Shown here one piece after another: positions 6,740 to 11,740 of a DNA stretch of 11,740 bases (position 1 is its first letter; the number at the start of each line of letters is the position of its first letter). Both the position numbers and the translations under genes were made by a program. Below the pieces are notes generated by a model. It did no database searches. It was not told the origin of the DNA and was given only the letters and a program-made list of their open reading frames with translations. Source of the stretch: Dehalococcoidia bacterium (GTDB taxonomy: Bacteria; Chloroflexota; Dehalococcoidia; Dehalococcoidales; CSSed11-197); NCBI GenBank assembly GCA_003552785.1, contig PUOQ01000071.1:1-11740 (forward strand), given 5' to 3'.

Positions 6740-7171
6740 ATGAAAAAGGCCCTAGTTATGATCTTCAGCCTGGTGCTCATCCTGGGTATGCTTGGTGTGG
6801 CAGGATGCGCTCCGGACGAAGATACAACGCCCGATCCTGCACCAACACCAACGCCAACACCAACCCCGGATCCAACACCAGATCCCGATCCCACTCCAGA
6901 CCCGGATCCCGATCCAACGCCAGATCCAACGCCAGATCCGACACCAGATCCAACGCCAACGCCAGATCCCGGCAATGGTGATGAACCCACCGAGCCTTCC
7001 GCCGAAGATGCCATGCCCATAACCTCCCATCCCGATGGACCGGGGTATGACGACCTGTGTGCAATTTGCCATGCGGCCGGCACAACCGATCCCTGGCCCG
7101 ATGATGGCTACCACGAAGGTTACGATGATGAAGAATGCTACGACTGCCATGAACTTGAATATGAAGGGTAA
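6740..7171 (+). CDS. Proline-rich lipoprotein with two CxxCH (haem c) motifs
   Basis: A 143-residue secreted lipoprotein. A short basic N-terminus and hydrophobic core end in the lipobox VAGC with Cys23 as the lipidated residue. Residues 31-77 alternate proline with Thr or Asp (24 prolines), an acidic extended spacer that would hold the C-terminal domain away from the membrane. The last 65 residues carry two CxxCH motifs, CAICH (107-111) and CYDCH (133-137), each preceded by a histidine (His97, His125) that could be the distal haem ligand. This suggests a small dihaem c-type cytochrome for electron transfer outside the membrane. Zinc or iron binding by the same cysteines is the alternative. 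AAAGGAG (6721-6727) supports the start. It has its own promoter and a strong hairpin after it, so it is probably a single-gene unit. Confidence 0.8.
   Translation: MKKALVMIFSLVLILGMLGVAGCAPDEDTTPDPAPTPTPTPTPDPTPDPDPTPDPDPDPTPDPTPDPTPDPTPTPDPGNGDEPTEPSAEDAMPITSHPDGPGYDDLCAICHAAGTTDPWPDDGYHEGYDDEECYDCHELEYEG
6830..6970 (+). repeat. Coding tandem repeat (Pro-Thr/Pro-Asp dipeptides)
   Basis: A low-complexity tract built from 6-bp units encoding Pro-Thr or Pro-Asp, often in 12-bp pairs such as CCAGATCCAACG. It encodes residues 31-77 of the lipoprotein. Such tracts can expand or contract by slippage without a frameshift, since the unit is a multiple of three. Confidence 0.85.
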
Positions 7172-7219
7172 ATATACACCGGTATTTAAAGGATAACAGG
7201 CTGTAATTAGCATAAACTT

Positions 7220-7253
7220 ATAACAGGGTCAGCGAGATTGCTGACCCTGTTAT
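7220..7253. terminator. Strong hairpin after the lipoprotein gene
   Basis: ATAACAGGGTCAGC (7220-7233) pairs perfectly with GCTGACCCTGTTAT (7240-7253) across a 6-nt loop, a 14-bp stem 48 nt after the lipoprotein stop. It is the obvious end of that transcript or a 3' stabiliser. No T tract follows on the plus strand (GTTGTGACGC), so it is not a textbook intrinsic terminator. Confidence 0.6.
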
Positions 7254-7286
7254 GTTGTGACGCATATCAATATATTCCTGGATAAG

Positions 7287-7309
7287 ACCTTACATTTTAC
7301 TGGTAAGGT
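7287..7309. repeat. Secondary hairpin ACCTTAC/GTAAGGT
   Basis: A 7-bp perfect inverted repeat with a 9-nt loop lies 34 nt beyond the strong hairpin and is followed by an AT-rich stretch. It may add to transcription termination or belong to the leader of the following hydrolase gene. Confidence 0.35.
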
Positions 7310-7316
7310 TTATTAG

Positions 7317-7350
7317 TGTTACAGTAACAAGTAATAATTTAGTAAATTAT
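7317..7350. promoter_or_regulatory. Two odd-centred palindromes upstream of the hydrolase gene
   Basis: TGTTAC-A-GTAACA (7317-7329) and ATAATTTA-G-TAAATTAT (7334-7350) are both perfect palindromes around a single central base. Their centres are 19 bp apart, close to two helical turns. They lie 40-75 nt upstream of the hydrolase ATG. The arrangement resembles binding sites for a dimeric repressor. A weak promoter (TTACAG 7319-7324, TAAATT 7343-7348, spacing 18) would overlap both. Confidence 0.35.
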
Positions 7351-7390
7351 AAAAATTCATTACAGTTTTTTTAATGCAGAGTATTTATTA

Positions 7391-8182
7391 ATGGAATGTT
7401 TTATTCAAAGCAGGCAGGTCAGAGTTAATGGTTTAGACATTCATTATCTTACCGGAGGTCAGGGCCATCCTTTGCTGGTAATACATGGCGGGGGCGGCGG
7501 TACAAATTCGTGGAAGGCCAACCTTCAGAAACTTGCCAAAAAATATACTGTGTTTGCTCCTGATATGCCGGGCTTTGGAATGAGCCAAGCCGTAGAACGC
7601 GATTTTTTTATACATGAAATGGTGGATTTCGTCGACATGTTTGCAAAGCACGTTGGGTTGCAAAAGTTTCATCTGCTGGGGCATTCATTTGGTGGTGCTA
7701 TTGCATTAAACTATTCACTAAGATTCCCATTTAAAGTTACCAAGCTTGTTTTGGTTAGCAGTATGTTTCTTGGCAGGGAAGTTGCGATATGGGTGTGGCT
7801 TTTTACACGTAAACTCGTATTGCAACCGGCAGGTTGGTTAGTCCTTAATGTTTTACGGTTTCTGAAATGGTTCAGGTATAAATCAAGCAGGAATACACAT
7901 TATGAAGAAGCATCAATTACAAAGGCCAGTATTAATATTGGAAAGTGTGTAACAACATTAAAGGACCAGGCCACAATAATGACAAAAAAACTGCCCGGTC
8001 TTTTAATACCAACATTGTTAGTGTGGGGAGAGAAAGACCGGATTGTACCGTGTAAACATGCGCATCAGGCCTCCAAAATAATACCTGATTGTCGAGTGAA
8101 AATATTTCGAGGGGTGGGTCACAGTATCTACCGGGATAAGCTCGAAGAATTTTCGATGGTAATTGGAAAATTCTTAGGATAG
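7391..8182 (+). CDS. Alpha/beta hydrolase fold protein
   Basis: A 263-residue alpha/beta hydrolase with a complete catalytic triad: the nucleophile Ser99 in GHSFGG (97-102), Asp216 in WGEKDR and His244 in GVGHS. The oxyanion-loop segment is HGGGGG (32-37), and DMPGFGMS (58-65) is the usual strand-loop after it. The cap region of about 128-195 is hydrophobic and basic (WVWLFTRKLVL, WFRYK), which suits a lipophilic ester or a membrane-surface substrate. There is no signal peptide, so it is cytosolic. The ATG at 7391 has no good ribosome site; no better in-frame start with family homology is visible. The substrate is unknown: esterases, C-C bond hydrolases of the MhpC type and lysophospholipases share these motifs. 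Confidence 0.85.
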   Translation: MECFIQSRQVRVNGLDIHYLTGGQGHPLLVIHGGGGGTNSWKANLQKLAKKYTVFAPDMPGFGMSQAVERDFFIHEMVDFVDMFAKHVGLQKFHLLGHSFGGAIALNYSLRFPFKVTKLVLVSSMFLGREVAIWVWLFTRKLVLQPAGWLVLNVLRFLKWFRYKSSRNTHYEEASITKASINIGKCVTTLKDQATIMTKKLPGLLIPTLLVWGEKDRIVPCKHAHQASKIIPDCRVKIFRGVGHSIYRDKLEEFSMVIGKFLG

Positions 8183-8226
8183 ATATTACAATAATATAAA
8201 GTTAACATAAAATCGAATTTAACTGG

Positions 8227-8255
8227 TTGATGCAGGTATTACTTGCTGATAAAAT
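8227..8255 (+). promoter_or_regulatory. Candidate promoter for the zinc-ribbon membrane protein
   Basis: TTGATG (8227-8232) and TAAAAT (8250-8255) are 17 nt apart, about 85 nt before the ATG at 8341. The match is fair rather than strong, and the gene could also be read from the hydrolase promoter. Confidence 0.4.
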
Positions 8256-8340
8256 AAAACTGGTCTATTTCCTGAAGGTGTTACAAATCAGACGCATGAA
8301 TTTTAAAACCTTGAACTAAGACAGGTATAAGGAAACAGAA

Positions 8341-8799
8341 ATGATAAGAAGAATACAAAAAATACTCAGGTATACTTTGTTTAGCGCTGTAGGTTTTGGT
8401 TTTGCGGGTATGATTTTGGGGGTTATGCATACTACAGAAGATGATTGGATGTGGCTGGTGGGGTTTGCCATAATAGGGGGTTTTATAGGAGCCGGGTTTG
8501 GATTTGTTATAGGACAATACAAAAAAATAATAAAACTATTATTATCCGGTGCTGTAGCAGGTGCTCTTACATGGTGGTTAATTAGCACTTCAGACTTCGA
8601 AGATTGGCTACAAATGGCGATACTGGGCCTTGTTGCCGGTGCATTTCTCGGGGCTGCGCTTGGCATATTTAGTGGTGAGAGCAAAAAGACTGAAGTTAAA
8701 TATAAAGAAATCGAAAGGCCCTGGGAGTGCGATGAATGTGGCGCTGCCATAGGCGAAGAAGATAACTATTGCCCAAGTTGCGGGGAAGAGTTTGAATAA
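8341..8799 (+). CDS. Four-helix membrane protein with C-terminal zinc ribbon
   Basis: A 152-residue integral membrane protein with four predicted glycine/alanine-rich helices (about 11-29, 38-58, 63-81, 90-110), then a charged linker and a C-terminal zinc ribbon with Cys130/Cys133 (CDEC) and Cys144/Cys147 (CPSC). The helices pair as two similar hairpins (GFGFAGMILG, GGFIGAGFGFVIG and GLVAGAFLGAALGIF), hinting at an internal duplication. Zinc ribbons of this double CxxC form are common at the ends of small bacterial membrane proteins of unknown role. AAGGAA (8329-8334) six bases before the ATG supports the start. No function can be assigned; a cytosolic metal-dependent docking or nucleic-acid-contacting tail is an inference. 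Confidence 0.8.
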   Translation: MIRRIQKILRYTLFSAVGFGFAGMILGVMHTTEDDWMWLVGFAIIGGFIGAGFGFVIGQYKKIIKLLLSGAVAGALTWWLISTSDFEDWLQMAILGLVAGAFLGAALGIFSGESKKTEVKYKEIERPWECDECGAAIGEEDNYCPSCGEEFE

Positions 8800-8828
8800 T
8801 ACGTTAATTATACGAATATGCTAAACCT

Positions 8829-8876
8829 CCGGTTAAACGTCTGCGAGAATAACCGGCAATAAATCGACGCAGACGT
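8829..8876 (+). other. Interlocking inverted repeats: possible H-type pseudoknot
   Basis: Stem A pairs CCGGTTA (8829-8835) with TAACCGG (8850-8856). Stem B pairs ACGTCTGCG (8837-8845) with CGCAGACGT (8868-8876). Both are perfect, and the order A-B-A-B is pseudoknot topology. On the plus strand the loops would be 1, 4 and 11 nt, which is sterically reasonable. On the minus strand a single base would have to span nine base pairs. It lies between the convergent ends of the zinc-ribbon gene and copA. Without knotting it would form two mutually exclusive hairpins, either of which might help end transcription. Confidence 0.5.
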
Positions 8877-8881
8877 GTCTA

Positions 8882-11113
8882 TTATTTCGTAAGTTTAAAG
8901 CGCTTTAACCTGAGCGAGTTTGATACCACTGAAATAGAACTAAATGCCATTGCCAGGGCTGCCATAATTGGATTCAGGAATCCATATTCACCAAGTATAA
9001 ACTGAAGTTGCTGCGGCACTCCTCCCTGGCCGAAGGCGAGATAGAGAGCACCGGCGGCAACTGGAATTAGTGCGCTGTTGTAGAAAAAGGCCCAGAACAA
9101 ATTCTGTTTGATTGTTCGCATGGTTTGCTTGCCAAGACGCAGGGTTCCGGTAAGCCCTCGCAGGTCTCCGCGCATAAGTGTGATATCTCCAGTTTCTATT
9201 GCAATATCAGTACCAGTTCCAATAGCAATAGAAACATCCGCCTGTGCAAGTGCAGGAGCATCATTTATGCCATCACCCACCATGGCTACAATTCTACCTT
9301 CTTTTTGTAAACTTTTTACAGCATCGATCTTGTCCTGGGGTAAAACTTCGGCGATGAAATCATCAATGCCTGCTTGTTTAGCTATGGCTTTTGCAGTCCG
9401 ATAATTGTCTCCGGTTACCATTACTACTCTTAAGCCCTGATTGTTAAGTTCCCCAATTACATTAATACTTTCTTCTTTGAGGGTGTCCGTTAAAGCAATA
9501 AGGCCAATAATTACATTTTCAATTGCAACAAAAATAACTGTCTTTCCTGCATTCCACAGTTCGTTGGCTGCGTCTTCCATTTCACTTACAGGAATAGAAT
9601 GTTCGCTCATTAACCTTTTATTGCCAAGAAGCACTTTTTTACCCTGATAGGAAGCCTCGATACCGCGGCCGGTTAAGGCGTTAAATCCGTCGGCATCTTT
9701 AAAGTGCAAGCCTTTCTCCCTGGCTAGATTGACTATTGCCTGTGCCAGAGGGTGCTCGGAGTGTTGCTCTAAAGTAGCTGCAATCGAAAGGATGTCATCC
9801 CTGGAATAACTATCAAGAGAATATATGTCGGTAACAGCTGGAGAGCCTGTAGTTAATGTGCCGGTTTTATCAAACAGAACAGTATCGATTTTACTCGAAA
9901 TTTCAAGAGCTTTTGCGTCTCTGATTAATATACCGTTTTCTGCACCTTTACCGGTTCCAACCATAATGGCAGTGGGAGTAGCCAGGCCAAGGGCACAAGG
10001 GCAGGCTATTATAAGCACGGCAATGAAGTTCAAAAAAGCATATGTCAGTGAGGGTTCCGGTCCTGCAATGTACCAGAATAAAAAGGTAATAATGCTTATT
10101 GAAAACACAATGGGTACAAAATAACTGGATACAACATCAGCCATACGTTGTATGGGTGCTTTACTGCCCTGAGCTTCTTCAACAAGTCGTACAATTTGTG
10201 CCAGTACAGTATGGCTTCCAACTCTAGTAGCTTTAAAAGTGAAGCTGCCTGTTTTGTTAATAGAAGCCCCGACAACTTCATCGCCCGGGTTTTTTTCAAT
10301 CGGTAAGTGTTCACCCGTGAGCATCGATTCATCGACGCTGGAAGAGCCGCTGTATACGGTACCATCGACGGGTATTTTCTCACCGGGGCGAACTTTTATG
10401 ATGTCTCCCGTTCTTACCTCAGAGACAGGTATAACCAGTTCTTTACCATCTTTTATGATGGCTGCCATATTGGGTTGAAGGTTTAGCAGTTTTCGTATAG
10501 CAGAAGAGGTTTGGCGCTTGGCTCTGTTTTCCAAATATTTGCCCAGCAATACCAAAGTAATAATCATTGATGAAGTGTCAAAATAGACATCTGCTCCAAA
10601 TTCAGGGAGTGCCAATAAATGGGGAAAAAGGGTTATCGTCATACTGTAAAAATATGCTGCTGAAGTTCCCAGGGCAATGAGGGTGTTCATATCGGCTGTT
10701 TTGAACTTTAGAGCTTTAAATGCCCCCTTATAGAAGCCTAGACCGGCCCAAAACTGTACAGGAGTAGCCAGAGCCCACAGAATATAATTCAGTCCGTGAA
10801 AATGTGGTAAAAAGTGTAGAGCCATTATGGTGATACTTAAAACAGCCGCAACAAAAAACCGGATTTTAAAACGCCTCGCTTCATCTGCTGGTTTTTGAGA
10901 GTCCCGGACATCAGTTGAAGCTTCAAAACCCGCATTCTTAATCGCTTTTTTTAAATTACCGATTTCAACCCAGTCTTCATGGTTGACAGTTGCTTTTTCT
11001 GAGGAAAGATTAACAAATGCTGAAGTAACTCCGTTTATGTTCAATAAAGCTTTTTCTATGCGATTTACACAGGCGGCACAATGCATTCCGTTAATTTTTA
11101 AAGTCGTTTTCAT
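8882..11113 (-). CDS. copA: Copper-exporting P1B-type ATPase
   Basis: A 743-residue heavy-metal P-type ATPase that pumps Cu+ out of the cytoplasm using ATP. One N-terminal HMA domain carries the metal site GMHCAAC (Cys12, Cys15). The transmembrane region follows from about residue 85. The actuator motif TGE is at 266-268, the metal-binding CPC at 371-373, the phosphorylated Asp415 in DKTGT, the nucleotide-domain HP at 454-455 and GDGINDAP at 613-620. Tyr678-Asn679 (FFYNS) and MxxSS at 722-726 (MAFSS) complete the Cu+-specific P1B-1 signature together with CPC. Length is typical for a single-HMA member. A GGGGGA about 13 nt upstream is the only ribosome-site candidate for ATG 11113. It lies downstream of a Fur-family gene on the same strand, 259 nt away. 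No copper chaperone or CsoR/CueR-type regulator is visible in the window. Confidence 0.95.
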   Translation of the reverse strand: MKTTLKINGMHCAACVNRIEKALLNINGVTSAFVNLSSEKATVNHEDWVEIGNLKKAIKNAGFEASTDVRDSQKPADEARRFKIRFFVAAVLSITIMALHFLPHFHGLNYILWALATPVQFWAGLGFYKGAFKALKFKTADMNTLIALGTSAAYFYSMTITLFPHLLALPEFGADVYFDTSSMIITLVLLGKYLENRAKRQTSSAIRKLLNLQPNMAAIIKDGKELVIPVSEVRTGDIIKVRPGEKIPVDGTVYSGSSSVDESMLTGEHLPIEKNPGDEVVGASINKTGSFTFKATRVGSHTVLAQIVRLVEEAQGSKAPIQRMADVVSSYFVPIVFSISIITFLFWYIAGPEPSLTYAFLNFIAVLIIACPCALGLATPTAIMVGTGKGAENGILIRDAKALEISSKIDTVLFDKTGTLTTGSPAVTDIYSLDSYSRDDILSIAATLEQHSEHPLAQAIVNLAREKGLHFKDADGFNALTGRGIEASYQGKKVLLGNKRLMSEHSIPVSEMEDAANELWNAGKTVIFVAIENVIIGLIALTDTLKEESINVIGELNNQGLRVVMVTGDNYRTAKAIAKQAGIDDFIAEVLPQDKIDAVKSLQKEGRIVAMVGDGINDAPALAQADVSIAIGTGTDIAIETGDITLMRGDLRGLTGTLRLGKQTMRTIKQNLFWAFFYNSALIPVAAGALYLAFGQGGVPQQLQFILGEYGFLNPIMAALAMAFSSISVVSNSLRLKRFKLTK

Positions 11114-11170
11114 CGAGTGAAAAATATCCCCCGTTTTTAGTATTTTAGCTGTATGGGAATATGCTTTTAA

Positions 11171-11179
11171 ATTATAACA
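11171..11179 (-). promoter_or_regulatory. Extended -10 promoter candidate for copA
   Basis: On the minus strand this reads TGTTATAAT, an extended -10 element (TGn plus TATAAT) about 58 nt before the copA ATG. No good -35 box is present at 16-18 nt, which extended -10 promoters can do without. An inverted repeat TATAA-5-TTATA overlaps the element and might bind a regulator. Confidence 0.4.
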
Positions 11180-11296
11180 TAATTATATGCGCATTATCGG
11201 TTATACATTATCCACAATTCAAATCTTTGAGTATATAACGAGAAGGTAGAAAAGAATGCATTAAGATAAAAGACATCCTGATTATATCTATACCAC

Positions 11297-11325
11297 TAAA
11301 AATAAGCAGTTGAATGTATTCAACT
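11297..11325 (-). terminator. Possible intrinsic terminator after the Fur-family gene
   Basis: On the minus strand AGTTGAAT pairs with ATTCAACT (11308-11325, 2-nt centre, so about a 4-nt loop in RNA), followed by GCTTATTTTTA. It lies 48 nt after the Fur-family stop. The stem is AT-rich and therefore weak. The same palindrome could instead be an operator; a 14-bp match occurs at 4556-4569. Confidence 0.4.
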
Positions 11326-11372
11326 ATGCTCCCCACAGCCATCAGGTATTTGAAAAGTATATAAATATAGAC

Positions 11373-11740
11373 CTATTTACCTGAAGAACATTTGGAGCAT
11401 GTTCCGATAATAACAAGGTGGTGGAGTTCAGCTTCAAAACCGTATTGTTTTCGAATCTTCTGACCGAGAGATTGAATTAAGGTATGGCTGCATTGCAGAG
11501 TATGGCCGCATATATCACAGACCAGGTGATGGTGCTGGCCTTCTTCGACATGGTGGTAAATATGCCCATTTTCATATTCACTTTTAAAAACGAGCCCGAG
11601 TTTTTCCAGTAAATCAAGCGTGCGATAAACAGTAGATATGTTTACACCGGTTATCTGCTTTTTAATTTTCTCATAAATTGCCTCAGCCGTCAGGTGGTTG
11701 TTCTCGTTATGAAGAATGTCGAGTATGAGTCTACGCTGGG
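11373..11740 (-). CDS. Fur-family metalloregulator (C-terminal part, start outside window)
   Basis: An open frame of 121 residues entering from the right edge and ending at TAG (11373-11375). It contains the second half of the winged-helix DNA-binding domain (LTAEAIYEKI, NISTVYRTLDLLEKLGLV) and the Fur dimerisation/metal domain: a His cluster YHHVEEGQHHHLVC, CDIC and, near the end, CSKC, the two CxxC pairs that hold structural zinc. Such proteins repress metal-uptake or peroxide genes when metal-bound. After CDICG the usual acidic K-V/I-E-F type segment reads HTLQCSHTL, so the acidic residue is replaced by Gln and an extra cysteine is present. Fur, Zur and PerR cannot be separated reliably from what is visible. 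The gene is upstream of copA on the same strand. Its N-terminal 15-25 residues are missing. Confidence 0.9.
   Translation of the reverse strand, partial: QRRLILDILHNENNHLTAEAIYEKIKKQITGVNISTVYRTLDLLEKLGLVFKSEYENGHIYHHVEEGQHHHLVCDICGHTLQCSHTLIQSLGQKIRKQYGFEAELHHLVIIGTCSKCSSGK

Noticed and set aside
6830..6970. CRISPR array or intergenic satellite
   Set aside because: The repeat is a 6/12-bp in-frame coding tract without spacers.
6640..7083. Long minus-strand reading frames opposite the proline-rich lipoprotein, with Gly-Val-Gly-Ser repeats
   Set aside because: They are mirror products of the 6-bp coding repeat on the plus strand. They lack ribosome sites, and the plus frame has a signal peptide, lipobox, ribosome site and promoter.
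8183..8197. ATATTA-CAA-TAATAT inverted repeat just after the hydrolase stop as a terminator
   Set aside because: It is made of AT pairs only, is short and has no T tract, so it is within what AT-rich DNA gives by chance.
10096..10383. Minus-strand 95-residue frame inside copA
   Set aside because: It is an out-of-frame shadow within the conserved actuator-domain coding region of copA.

Overview
The window reads as chromosomal DNA of moderate to low G+C from an anaerobic-looking bacterium. It carries a fatty-acid/phospholipid gene cluster, a proline-rich lipoprotein with two CxxCH haem motifs, a PP-loop tRNA-thiolation-type enzyme and a P1B-type copper pump. The lipoprotein style, the PlsX-ACP-DegV-DAK2 grouping and the PP-loop/NFACT-R-like fusion would fit Chloroflexota (Dehalococcoidia-like) or a clostridial Firmicute. 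I cannot decide between these from sequence alone. No phage, insertion-sequence, CRISPR, tRNA or rRNA signal was seen.

Left block (1-5257, all + strand): the 3' end of plsX, acpP, a DegV-family fatty-acid-binding protein (FakB-like), a DAK2/YloV-family fatty acid kinase (FakA-like), a short-chain dehydrogenase, and an unrecognised membrane-anchored protein. The first four form a coherent module. FakB presents a fatty acid to FakA for phosphorylation, PlsX exchanges acyl-phosphate with acyl-ACP, and ACP carries the acyl chain. Gaps are short (27, 80, 41 and 0-51 nt) with no obvious terminator, so one transcript is likely.

Middle block (5258-8881): a minus-strand PP-loop ATPase with a C-terminal NFACT-R-like segment, then 472 nt without a gene. 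That gap contains a near-consensus sigma-70-type promoter and a run of closely spaced hairpins leading into a small lipoprotein. The lipoprotein has 24 alternating prolines followed by two CxxCH motifs. After it come a strong 14-bp hairpin, two odd-centred palindromes, an alpha/beta hydrolase, and a four-helix membrane protein with a C-terminal zinc ribbon. The 82-nt gap after the zinc-ribbon gene holds two perfect interlocking inverted repeats with the topology of an H-type pseudoknot.

Right block (8882-11740, minus strand): copA, a Cu+-type P1B ATPase, preceded by the 3' two-thirds or more of a Fur-family regulator that runs off the window. A small hairpin plus T-rich tract between them may end the fur-family transcript, and copA has its own extended -10 promoter candidate.

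Most of the window is ordinary housekeeping sequence. The parts most worth a second look are the hairpin-rich leader of the cytochrome-like lipoprotein, the lipoprotein itself, the predicted pseudoknot at 8829-8876, and the PP-loop/NFACT-R-like fusion protein.
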